A stretch of DNA of 5,689 bases from contig CADBTM010000098.1 in NCBI GenBank assembly GCA_902797555.1, positions 1 through 5,689 of the forward strand, in the 5' to 3' direction. The notes under the pieces were generated by a model. The model did no database searches. It had not been told where the DNA came from and saw only the letters and a program-made list of their open reading frames with translations. The stretch comes from Oscillospiraceae bacterium (GTDB lineage: Bacteria; Bacillota; Clostridia; Oscillospirales; Butyricicoccaceae). Position numbers and translations under genes: made by a program. Positions 1 through 5,658 of this stretch are shown in pieces; position 1 is the stretch's first letter, and each line of letters begins with the position of its first letter.

Positions 1-164
1 ATTTTGCCTACAAAGCGCTCATCCTCGGCAAATTGGAGGGCGCGATCGCCAGCATCCCCGGCAATCTGATGCAGGGCGTGGTGGGCATCGCCATCTCCAC
101 GGCGCTCTTTTTGGCGCTCTCCCGGGTGCCTGATTTGGAAAAATATTTTTGGAAAGGTCGTTGA
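1..164 (+). CDS. ECF transporter S component, C-terminal end (partial)
   Basis: This is the 3' end of a gene that begins before the window. The frame runs from base 3 to a TGA at 162-164 and gives 53 residues. It reads AYKALILGKLEGAIASIPGN and then a hydrophobic helix (about residues 24-40, beginning LMQGVVGIAIS), followed by a short charged tail ending in WKGR. A proline-Gly-Asn turn followed by a Gln-Gly-rich last helix is typical of the C-terminus of ECF-type vitamin transporter S components, the membrane proteins that bind the substrate and dock on the EcfT/EcfA module. The family call rests on this short stretch only, and the substrate (folate, pantothenate, riboflavin, B6 or other) cannot be told. 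The stop lies 4 nt before ywlG, so the two are probably co-transcribed. It could instead be another small multi-helix membrane protein. Confidence 0.6.
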   Translation, partial: FAYKALILGKLEGAIASIPGNLMQGVVGIAISTALFLALSRVPDLEKYFWKGR

Positions 165-168
165 CACT

Positions 169-714
169 ATGTATGAGGAAATCACCGCGCAGGCGCGGCA
201 GGCCGTGACCGAGCTCATCGAGCAGGCCAAGCTGAAAGAGGGACAGGTGCTGGTGATCGGCTGCTCGTCCAGCGAAATGGTGGGCAAGCGCATCGGCAAG
301 GGCTCCAGCCTGGAGGCGGCGCAGGCCGCTTTTGCGGGAATCTATCCGGTTTTGCAGGAAAAGGGCATTTGGCTGGCCGTCCAGTGCTGCGAGCATCTCA
401 ACCGCTCCCTCATCGTCGAGCGCAAGCTGGCGGAGGAAAAGGGCTGGGAGATCGTCAATGTGGTGCCGCAGCCCCATGCGGGCGGCTCCTTTGCCGTCAC
501 CGCATATGCCAATTTCGCCGACCCCGTGGCGGTGGAGACCATTGTGGCCGACGCCGGTATGGACATCGGCGGCACCCTGATCGGTATGCATCTGCGTCGG
601 GTGGCCGTGCCCGTGCGCCTCAGCCTGAACCACATCGGCGAAGCCATCCTGCTGTGCGCCCGCACCAGACCCAAGTATGTGGGCGGCTCCCGCGCCGTCT
701 ATCTGGAACTGTAA
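169..714 (+). CDS. ywlG: YwlG / UPF0340 (DUF436) family protein
   Basis: The 181-residue product is full length for the UPF0340 (TIGR01440) family, whose Bacillus subtilis member is YwlG. Diagnostic segments are VIGCSSSEMVGKRIG (about residues 28-42), AVQCCEHLNRSL (about 70-81), PQPHAGGSFAVTAY (about 100-113), ADAGMDIGGTLIGMHL (about 127-142) and a terminal TRPKYVGGSRAVY. The paired cysteines followed by Glu-His and the Gly-rich ADAG-DIGGTLIGMHL block are the most conserved parts. The biochemical role is unknown; no signal peptide or membrane helix is seen, so it should be cytoplasmic. The ATG lies 4 nt after the preceding stop with a modest GAAAGG Shine-Dalgarno at 152-157, about 11 nt upstream, which suggests translational coupling. 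The next gene starts 1 nt after this stop, placing ywlG in the middle of a three-gene transcription unit. Confidence 0.92.
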   Translation: MYEEITAQARQAVTELIEQAKLKEGQVLVIGCSSSEMVGKRIGKGSSLEAAQAAFAGIYPVLQEKGIWLAVQCCEHLNRSLIVERKLAEEKGWEIVNVVPQPHAGGSFAVTAYANFADPVAVETIVADAGMDIGGTLIGMHLRRVAVPVRLSLNHIGEAILLCARTRPKYVGGSRAVYLEL

Positions 715-715
715 C

Positions 716-1444
716 ATGGCGGAAGCCTTTGACGCCGCCCGCATGGCGGAAAACGTCCGGGAGATCCGGGAAAAAATGGCCGAGGCCGCCCGCCTTGCCG
801 GACGCCGACCGGAGGAGATCCTCCTGTGCGCCGTGTGCAAGACCCGCTCCAGCGAAACCGTGCGCCAAAGCGCCGCCCTGCCCGTGGATCTTTTCGGAGA
901 AAACCACATGCAGGAGCTGGTGCTCCACGGGGACGACGGGGCATATCTGGGCAAGCCCGCCCACTTTATCGGGCATCTCCAGACCAACAAGGTGAAAAAG
1001 GTGGTGGGTCGCGCCGCGGTCATCCAGAGCGTGGACAGCGTCCGTCTGCTGGAGGCCATCGACCGGGAGGCCGAAAAGCAGGGTCTGCGGCAGGAGATCC
1101 TCTTCGAGCTCAACATCGGCGGCGAGCTGAGCAAGACCGGCGCAGCCACGGACGAGCTGTGGCCGCTGCTGGAAGCCTGCGCCGGGCGGAAGCATGTGGA
1201 GGCGCGGGGACTGATGGCCATCCCGCCCGCCTTTGACAATGGGGACGACAGCCGCCGCTATTTTGCCATGCTGCGGGAGCTGATGGAGCAGGCCAAGGCA
1301 AGGCACTATGAAAACGCCCGTCTGGATGTGCTCAGCATGGGCATGACTGACAGCTATCTCGCCGCCATCGCCGAGGGCGCCACTATCGTCCGGGTGGGCA
1401 CCGCCATCTATGGAGAACGGTACTATCCGCCAAAAGAAGCGTAA
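716..1444 (+). CDS. yggS: YggS/PLPBP family pyridoxal-phosphate-binding protein
   Basis: The 242-residue product matches the YggS/YlmE/PROSC family, single-domain alanine-racemase-fold proteins that bind PLP, show no established catalytic turnover, and help keep PLP and amino/keto-acid pools balanced in the cytoplasm. Visible motifs are LLCAVCKT with the PLP lysine at K42, LFGENHMQEL (59-68), HFIGHLQTNKVKKV (83-96), LNIGGELSKTG (132-142), the LSMGMTDSYLAAI block (206-218) and the phosphate-binding GATIVRVGTAIYG near the C-terminus (221-233). The residue before K42 is Cys, where Ser or Thr is usual. I chose the ATG at 716 because its N-terminus matches family length; an in-frame ATG at 743 also precedes the conserved NVREIREKM helix. 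No clear Shine-Dalgarno is seen, so translation probably couples to ywlG. The usual Gram-positive neighbour sepF is not in the window. A strong hairpin follows directly. Confidence 0.95.
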   Translation: MAEAFDAARMAENVREIREKMAEAARLAGRRPEEILLCAVCKTRSSETVRQSAALPVDLFGENHMQELVLHGDDGAYLGKPAHFIGHLQTNKVKKVVGRAAVIQSVDSVRLLEAIDREAEKQGLRQEILFELNIGGELSKTGAATDELWPLLEACAGRKHVEARGLMAIPPAFDNGDDSRRYFAMLRELMEQAKARHYENARLDVLSMGMTDSYLAAIAEGATIVRVGTAIYGERYYPPKEA

Positions 1445-1451
1445 ACAAGAA

Positions 1452-1486
1452 AAAACAGCAGCCCCATGGCTGCTGTTTTCTTTTTA
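1452..1486. terminator. Bidirectional intrinsic terminator between yggS and the racemase-like gene
   Basis: A perfect 12-bp stem (1452-1463 AAAACAGCAGCC with 1468-1479 GGCTGCTGTTTT) closes a CCAT loop. A T-rich tract follows on the plus strand (1476-1485, one C), and on the minus strand the A-run at 1450-1455 gives a U-run. It begins 8 nt after the yggS stop, and its T-tract overlaps the TAA stop of the convergent gene (1486-1484), so it serves both transcripts. Confidence 0.9.
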
Positions 1487-2284
1487 TTCTATTTCCACCG
1501 TGATGGGCTCGTCCAGCGTCACCGCGCCGTGGATACAGGCCGACACCGTCTGTCCTTTTTCCCGGGTCAGCTCCACCCGGATGGTGCCGGCGGGCTGGAC
1601 GTATTCCCGGGAAAAGACGCCGTCGGATATCCCGCGGCTCTCGGCCGCTCCCGCGGCGAGAGCGCCGCTGCCGCAGCTGCCCTCCCAGTACAGGGACTCT
1701 GTGGCGGGCACTTTGACCAGCGGCGTCATGCGCCCGCCGTGGAGAAAGATCACCCCATAGGCCTCCACTCCCGCGCAGCCGCCTGCCTCTCTCGGCGCCA
1801 GAATGGCGGGCTCGGCCAGGTCCATCACCGCGCCGTCGGGCGGGCAGGAGACGACGAAATGGGCGATGCCGCCCAGATCCACCAGCGTTCCCTTCAGCTG
1901 TCCCACGGAAAGGGGACGGACAAAGTGGGGCAGAGGCATGCGCGCCCTGGCGCATCCCCCTTCGGGATCCACGTCCACCGGAACGGACCGGTCGCTGCCG
2001 CTGATCTCCAGATGCAGCCGGACGGCATGGGCGATGCCCCGCTGCCGGGCGACAAGCAGACCAAAGGCGCGGATGGCGTTTCCGCAAAACTCTCCGCCGG
2101 ACATCTCGATCCGCCCGTCGGCATCCCCCCTGGGCGGGCAGATGAAGGCCACCTGCTCGGCGCCCAGCTCGGGCAGGCGGAGCAAGCCCTTTGCCACCTC
2201 CGTCCGCCGTTCCGGCGGCACCGGATCGAGGACAAAGGCCGTGATGTTTCCCGCAGGATCTCCCCGCACAACGCGCACGATCAT
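1484..2284 (-). CDS. DapF-fold amino-acid racemase/epimerase, CntK (histidine racemase)-like
   Basis: The 266-residue protein has the two-cysteine, PLP-independent racemase architecture of the diaminopimelate-epimerase fold. Cys67 lies in MSGGEFCGNAIRAFG (61-75) and Cys204 in YWEGSCGSGALAAG (199-212), the expected proton-shuttling thiol pair. The N-terminal PAGNITAFV (10-18) and EQVAFI (43-48), the 'SG-EFCGNA' rather than 'E-CGNG-RC' signature, and the 'WE-SCGSG' block resemble, from memory, staphylococcal CntK, which makes D-histidine for the metallophore staphylopine, more than true DapF. Substrate is therefore open: histidine, another amino acid, or diaminopimelate. No nicotianamine-synthase-like or opine-dehydrogenase gene is present in the window. 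The start at 2284 follows AAGGGGTGG in the minus strand and aligns with the family N-terminus; the reading frame extends upstream to 2392, but that extra segment shows no family similarity and overlaps both promoters. It is a single-gene unit with its own promoter. Confidence 0.85.
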   Translation of the reverse strand: MIVRVVRGDPAGNITAFVLDPVPPERRTEVAKGLLRLPELGAEQVAFICPPRGDADGRIEMSGGEFCGNAIRAFGLLVARQRGIAHAVRLHLEISGSDRSVPVDVDPEGGCARARMPLPHFVRPLSVGQLKGTLVDLGGIAHFVVSCPPDGAVMDLAEPAILAPREAGGCAGVEAYGVIFLHGGRMTPLVKVPATESLYWEGSCGSGALAAGAAESRGISDGVFSREYVQPAGTIRVELTREKGQTVSACIHGAVTLDEPITVEIE

Positions 2285-2305
2285 GACACCACCCCTTTTT
2301 TCTTT

Positions 2306-2334
2306 ATGATAAACCGAACCGGAAAGAATTGCAA
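2306..2334 (-). promoter_or_regulatory. Sigma-A-type promoter for the racemase-like gene
   Basis: Read on the minus strand, TTGCAA (2334-2329) is followed after exactly 17 nt by TATCAT (2311-2306), four and five matches of six to the consensus. The predicted start near 2299 leaves a leader of about 15 nt containing the AAGGGGTGG ribosome binding site. This is a pattern call only. Confidence 0.65.
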
Positions 2335-2355
2335 GCGCCCGGCCGGACGGATTTC

Positions 2356-2384
2356 TTGACGGTGCCGGAATCTTGTGGTACAGT
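2356..2384 (+). promoter_or_regulatory. Sigma-A-type extended -10 promoter for the membrane protein gene
   Basis: TTGACG (2356-2361) is followed after 17 nt by TACAGT (2379-2384), with a TGG extended -10 motif directly upstream of the -10 (2376-2378). The predicted start near 2391 leaves a leader of about 22 nt with GGGGTGAT (2402-2409) as the ribosome binding site. A TATAAA at 2395-2400 is a less likely alternative -10, since it would leave almost no leader. Confidence 0.65.
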
Positions 2385-2412
2385 GTTGCCATAGTATAAA
2401 CGGGGTGATCCT

Positions 2413-3255
2413 ATGACCAAAAAACCGAAAAAGCCGCGCCGTCAGCCCAAAACCCGGATTGCGCGCTATATCCGCCGCCTGCAGGACGGCATCCGGCAAA
2501 ATCCCCGGACGTTTGTCCTCTATTCCATTTTGCGGGTGCTGGTGATCCTCACCATGATCCGCTGCTTTTTCACACAAAACTATGAGGGCGTCGCCCTCTG
2601 TCTGCTCAGTCTGGTGCTGTTTCTGCTGCCCAGCTTTATGGAGCAGCGCTTTCGCATCCAGATCCCCGGGGTTTTTCAGGCCATCATCTATCTCTTTATC
2701 TTCGCGTCGGAGATCTTGGGGGAGATCGACCAGTATTTTGTCCGCATCCCCGGCTGGGACACCATGCTCCACACCCTCAACGGGTTTTTGTGTGCGGCGG
2801 TGGGCTTTTCGCTGGTGCAGCTGCTCAACCGCAGCAGCAAAAATCTGCGGCTCTCGCCCTTTTATCTGGCTCTGGTGGCCTTTTGCTTTTCCATGACCAT
2901 CGGCGTGCTGTGGGAGTTTTTTGAGTGCGCCATGGACTGGTTTTTCCACATGGATATGCAAAAGGACTTTGTAGTGCGGGGCTTTTCCTCGGTCAGCCTC
3001 AGCCCTGCGGGCACCCGCGTCCGGGTGGGGGACATCGTCCGCACCGTCATCGAGACGGCCTCCGGGCAAAGCTATGTCATCGAGGGCGGCTATCTGGACA
3101 TCGGTATACTGGACACCATGAAGGATCTGCTGGTCAACTTTGTGGGTGCGGTGGTGTTCAGCGTCATCGGCTATTTTTACGAGCGCAGCGGGCGAAAAAA
3201 GGAGCGCTCCATCGCCCGCGACCTGATGGTGACCCCGGTGGAGGAAGACGAATAA
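2413..3255 (+). CDS. Six-helix membrane protein, DUF2238/YjdF-like
   Basis: The 280-residue protein starts with a strongly basic, Lys/Arg-rich tail (1-28), predicted cytoplasmic, followed by hydrophobic segments at about 34-53, 57-75, 84-104, 118-138, 149-172 and 234-256, and a charged C-terminus. Polar residues sit at conserved-looking membrane positions: WDTMLHTLNGF (115-125, His120), GVLWEFFECAMD (164-175, Glu168 and Glu171) and GYLDIGILDTMKDLLVN (226-242). The 'WD-x2-LH-x2-GF' and 'WE-x2-E' patterns resemble the DUF2238/YjdF group of uncharacterised membrane proteins. Between helices 5 and 6 lies a soluble loop of about 60 residues (176-233) containing VRVGDIVRT. No signal peptide cleavage site is apparent. 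Function is unknown; ion or small-molecule handling would be a guess from the buried acidic residues. It forms a single-gene unit with its own promoter and terminator, divergent from the racemase-like gene. Confidence 0.8.
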   Translation: MTKKPKKPRRQPKTRIARYIRRLQDGIRQNPRTFVLYSILRVLVILTMIRCFFTQNYEGVALCLLSLVLFLLPSFMEQRFRIQIPGVFQAIIYLFIFASEILGEIDQYFVRIPGWDTMLHTLNGFLCAAVGFSLVQLLNRSSKNLRLSPFYLALVAFCFSMTIGVLWEFFECAMDWFFHMDMQKDFVVRGFSSVSLSPAGTRVRVGDIVRTVIETASGQSYVIEGGYLDIGILDTMKDLLVNFVGAVVFSVIGYFYERSGRKKERSIARDLMVTPVEEDE

Positions 3256-3256
3256 G

Positions 3257-3285
3257 AAAAAGCGCCGCAGCCGCGGCGCTTTTTT
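3257..3285. terminator. Bidirectional intrinsic terminator between membrane protein gene and nfnB
   Basis: A GC-rich stem, AGCGCCGC (3261-3268) with GCGGCGCT (3273-3280), closes an AGCC loop and is extended by A-T pairs (3257-3260 with 3281-3284). Six T follow on the plus strand (3280-3285), and the A-run at 3257-3261 gives a U-tract on the minus strand. It lies 1 nt after the plus-strand stop and 14 nt past the nfnB stop, so it can end both convergent transcripts. Confidence 0.9.
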
Positions 3286-3299
3286 CCTGGGGAAAGCCC

Positions 3300-4712
3300 T
3301 TATTTGTTCTTCAGATAGGCGTCGATGGAGGCGGCGGCCTGCTTGCCGGCGCCCATGGCCAGAATGACGGTAGCCGCACCGGTGACGGCGTCGCCGCCGG
3401 CGTAAACGCCCTCGCGGGAGGTCAGGGCGTCTTCATTGACCACGATACCGCCGTGATTGTTCACGTCCAGACCCTTGGTGGTGTTCTTGATGAGGGGGTT
3501 GGGGTTGGTGCCCAGCGCCATGATGACGCAGTCCATCTCCATGTCAAACTCGCTGCCCTTCACCTCGATGGGACGGCGGCGGCCCTTTTCGTCGGGCTCG
3601 CCCAGCTCCATCTTGATGCAGCGGATGCCGCACACCGAGCCGTTCTTGGGATCCCGCTTGTCATCGGGATTGTTGTAGCCCAGAATCTCCACGGGGTTGG
3701 TGAGGGTGCGGAAGACGATGCCCTCTTCCTTGGCGTGCTCCACCTCTTCGGCACGGGCGGGCAGCTCCTTTTCCGAGCGGCGATAGATGATGGAGACGTC
3801 GGCGCCCAGACGCTTTGCGCAGCGGGCGGCGTCCATGGCCACGTTGCCGCCGCCGACGACGGCCACGCGCAGGCTGTGCTTGATGGGGGTGTCGGCATGC
3901 TCCCGATAGGCCTTCATCAGATTGATGCGGGTGAGGAACTCGTTGGCGGAATACACGCCCTGCAGGTTCTCGCCGGGGATGTTCATAAACTTGGGCAGAC
4001 CGGCGCCCGAGCCGATGAAGACGGCCTCAAAGCCCATCTCGCCCATCAGCTCGTCGATGGTGATGGTCTTGCCGATGACGGTGTTGGTGCAGATTTCCAC
4101 GCCCATCTCCTTCAGACCGTCCACTTCCTTCTGAACGATGGACTTGGGCAGACGGAACTCGGGAATGCCGTAGACCAGCACGCCGCCGGCCTTGTGCAGC
4201 GCCTCAAAAATGGTGACCTGATAGCCCAGCTTGGCCAGGTCGCCGGCGCAGGTCAGACCCGCGGGGCCCGAACCGATGATTGCCACCTTGTGGCCGTTGG
4301 AGGCGGGCTTGGGACGCACTTCGCAGGCGTGGGTGTTGTGCCAGTCGGCGACGAAGCGCTCCATGCGGCCGATGGCCACAGGCTCGCCCTTGATGCCGCG
4401 GACGCAGTATTTTTCACATTGATTCTCCTGGGGGCAGACGCGGCCGCACACGGCGGGCAGGCTGGAGGTGTTGTGGATGATCTCGTAGGCGGCGCCAAAG
4501 TCGCCCTTGGCCACCTCGGCGATAAAGGCGGGGATGTTGATCTGAACGGGACATCCGCTCTTGCAGGGCATCTTGGGGCAGCCAAGGCAGCGCTGCGCCT
4601 CTTCCATCGCCATTTCCTTGGTATAGCCCAGCGTCACCTCGTCAAAATTCTTGTTGCGCACTTCGGGATCCTGAGAGGGCATGGGGTGGCGGGGCATTTT
4701 CATATCAGCCAT
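3300..4712 (-). CDS. nfnB: NfnB-type large subunit (GltA/GltD-like), electron-bifurcating ferredoxin:NADP+ oxidoreductase
   Basis: The 470-residue flavoprotein is annotated in many genomes as 'glutamate synthase (NADPH), homotetrameric, GltA', but beside an NfnA partner it is better read as the large subunit of NADH-dependent reduced ferredoxin:NADP+ oxidoreductase (or SudA). N-terminal cysteines 42, 45, 50, 54 and 89, 93, 99, 103 form two groups for the two [4Fe-4S] clusters. A first dinucleotide fold has VAIIGSGPAGL (143-153), a second NAD(P)-binding fold has VAVVGGGNVAMDAA (283-296) followed by YRRSEKELPAR (310-320), and the C-terminal flavin motif is GVYAGGDAVTGAATVI (435-450). The entry MPSQDPEVRNKNFDEVTLGY is typical of the NfnB group. 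The ATG at 4712 has a perfect AGGAGGT 8 nt upstream (4727-4721), lying inside the end of nfnA. Bifurcation versus simple transhydrogenase or sulfide-dehydrogenase activity cannot be settled from sequence alone. Confidence 0.92.
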   Translation of the reverse strand: MADMKMPRHPMPSQDPEVRNKNFDEVTLGYTKEMAMEEAQRCLGCPKMPCKSGCPVQINIPAFIAEVAKGDFGAAYEIIHNTSSLPAVCGRVCPQENQCEKYCVRGIKGEPVAIGRMERFVADWHNTHACEVRPKPASNGHKVAIIGSGPAGLTCAGDLAKLGYQVTIFEALHKAGGVLVYGIPEFRLPKSIVQKEVDGLKEMGVEICTNTVIGKTITIDELMGEMGFEAVFIGSGAGLPKFMNIPGENLQGVYSANEFLTRINLMKAYREHADTPIKHSLRVAVVGGGNVAMDAARCAKRLGADVSIIYRRSEKELPARAEEVEHAKEEGIVFRTLTNPVEILGYNNPDDKRDPKNGSVCGIRCIKMELGEPDEKGRRRPIEVKGSEFDMEMDCVIMALGTNPNPLIKNTTKGLDVNNHGGIVVNEDALTSREGVYAGGDAVTGAATVILAMGAGKQAAASIDAYLKNK

Positions 4713-4713
4713 G

Positions 4714-5556
4714 TTATTTGACCTCCTTCTTGAACAGGTTGCAGGCCTCGTCATAGGCGTGACGCTCAAACTCCTTGTAGATGGCGCCGCGGGCGATGGC
4801 CTCGTCAAAGTCCACCTTCGAGCCGTCAAAGTCGGGGCCGTCCACGCAGGCGAACTTGGTCTGGCCGTCCACCGTCAGGCGGCAGCCGCCGCACATGCCG
4901 GTGCCGTCCACCATGATGGGGCTCATGGAGACGATGGTCTTGATGCCGTATTTTTCGGTGGTCTTGCAGACAAACTTCATCATGATGATGGGTCCGATGG
5001 CGATGACCTCGTCATACTGGTTGCCCGCCTGGATCAGCTCCTCCAGAGCGTTGGTGACCAGACCCTTTTCACCATAGGTGCCGTCGTCGGTCATCACCTT
5101 GAGCTGGCTGGAGCAGGCGCGGAACTCGTCCTCCAGGATGACGATGTCCTTGCTGCGGAAACCGATGACGGAGTGCACCTCACAGCCCTCGCGGTGCAGC
5201 TTTTGCGCCACGGGCAGCGCGATGGCGCAGCCCACGCCGCCGCCCACCACGGCGACCTTTTTCAGGCCTTCGGTCTCGGTGGCGTTGCCCAGAGGACCGA
5301 CGAAGTCCTGCAAAAACTCACCCTCGTTTTTCTGGTTGAGCTTGACGGTGGTGGCGCCCACCACCTGGAAGATGATGGTGACCGTGCCCTTGTCCCGGTC
5401 ATAGCCGGCGATGGTCAGCGGGATGCGCTCGCCGTCCTCATCCACGCGGAGGATGATAAACTGGCCGGGCTCCGCCTTGCGCGCCACCATGGGAGCTTCG
5501 ATCTCCATCAGCGTGACGGTGGCATTCAGGGGCTTTTTCCGAACGATGCGATACAT
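4714..5556 (-). CDS. nfnA: NfnA-type small subunit, FAD/[2Fe-2S] NAD(H)-binding protein
   Basis: The 280-residue protein is of the ferredoxin-NADP reductase/PyrK type. PGQFIIL (30-36) and ERIPLTIAGYD (43-53) form the FAD-binding barrel, VAVVGGGVGCAIALPVA (101-117) the nucleotide-binding fold, and MVDGTGMCGGCRLTVDG (215-231) with FACVDGPDF (235-243) the [2Fe-2S] site. Predicted cluster ligands are Cys222, Cys225, Cys237 and Asp217, which occupies the position where PyrK has a cysteine. In the Nfn complex this subunit oxidises NADH and passes electrons toward NfnB, coupling NADH and reduced ferredoxin to NADP+ reduction; SudB is a close alternative. Gene order small-then-large with a 1-nt gap to nfnB is the usual arrangement. 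The ATG at 5556 fits the family N-terminus (MYRIVRKK); the Shine-Dalgarno is 10 nt away, and an in-frame TTG two codons upstream is a possible alternative. Confidence 0.92.
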   Translation of the reverse strand: MYRIVRKKPLNATVTLMEIEAPMVARKAEPGQFIILRVDEDGERIPLTIAGYDRDKGTVTIIFQVVGATTVKLNQKNEGEFLQDFVGPLGNATETEGLKKVAVVGGGVGCAIALPVAQKLHREGCEVHSVIGFRSKDIVILEDEFRACSSQLKVMTDDGTYGEKGLVTNALEELIQAGNQYDEVIAIGPIIMMKFVCKTTEKYGIKTIVSMSPIMVDGTGMCGGCRLTVDGQTKFACVDGPDFDGSKVDFDEAIARGAIYKEFERHAYDEACNLFKKEVK

Positions 5557-5566
5557 AAGCAAACCT

Positions 5567-5573
5567 ACCTCCT
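5567..5573 (-). promoter_or_regulatory. Shine-Dalgarno of nfnA with two possible starts
   Basis: AGGAGGT on the minus strand is a perfect ribosome binding site. It sits 10 nt before the ATG at 5556 (slightly long) and 4 nt before an in-frame TTG at 5562. Family alignment from memory favours the ATG, and the difference is only two residues. Confidence 0.7.
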
Positions 5574-5616
5574 GAGAGTCAATGTGTTTTTCCAAAAAAC
5601 ATACCCAGATACAGTC

Positions 5617-5645
5617 AGTATAACACCGTTATTTCCACAGGTCAA
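5617..5645 (-). promoter_or_regulatory. Near-consensus sigma-A-type promoter of the nfnAB operon
   Basis: On the minus strand TTGACC (5645-5640) is followed after exactly 17 nt by TATACT (5622-5617), each five of six to consensus. The predicted start near 5610 leaves a leader of about 54 nt before the nfnA ATG. The quality suggests strong, largely constitutive expression unless a repressor acts at the flanking repeats. Confidence 0.8.
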
Positions 5646-5658
5646 CTGAAATTCCCAC
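5631..5658 (-). repeat. Short direct repeat flanking the nfnAB -35 element
   Basis: Plus-strand ATTTCCAC (5631-5638) recurs as ATTCCCAC (5651-5658), 7 of 8 identical with start-to-start spacing of exactly 20 bp. The pair brackets the -35 element. It may be a binding site for a regulator on one face of the helix or simply chance. Confidence 0.3.

Noticed and set aside
139..150. 12-bp AT palindrome at the end of the S component gene
   Set aside because: It is inside coding sequence (Lys-Tyr-Phe codons) with no other site nearby, so best explained by codon content.
161..166. Perfect TTGACA as a -35 element for ywlG
   Set aside because: No -10 element is found about 17 nt downstream (CGCGCA at 184-189), and any transcript would start inside ywlG.
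19..1239. Minus-strand open frame of 406 codons opposite ywlG and yggS
   Set aside because: Antisense to two well-recognised families; low-complexity Ser/Arg/Ala composition and no start signal.
2285..2392. N-terminal extension of the racemase-like protein to an upstream start at 2392
   Set aside because: The extra 36 residues do not resemble the family, overlap both predicted promoters, and the start at 2284 has its own ribosome binding site.
3300..4712. Assignment as the small subunit of glutamate synthase (GltD)
   Set aside because: There is no GltB-type large subunit next to it, while an NfnA partner lies 1 nt upstream; the N-terminal motif also fits NfnB.
2925..4721. Plus-strand open frame of 598 codons opposite nfnB
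   Set aside because: It lies antisense to a clear NfnB and runs into the membrane protein gene in another frame. Its Gly/Ala/His/Asp-rich composition is that of a reverse-strand shadow in GC-rich DNA, with no recognisable motif.
5582..5602. Imperfect inverted repeat in the nfnA leader as a riboswitch or attenuator
   Set aside because: The stem is almost all A-U with a bulge and a 2-nt loop, and the leader is only about 54 nt; too weak and short for a regulatory RNA.
4681..5649. Plus-strand open frame of 322 codons opposite nfnA
   Set aside because: Antisense to NfnA, the same His/Asp/Gly-rich shadow composition, no ribosome binding site, and it crosses the nfnAB promoter.
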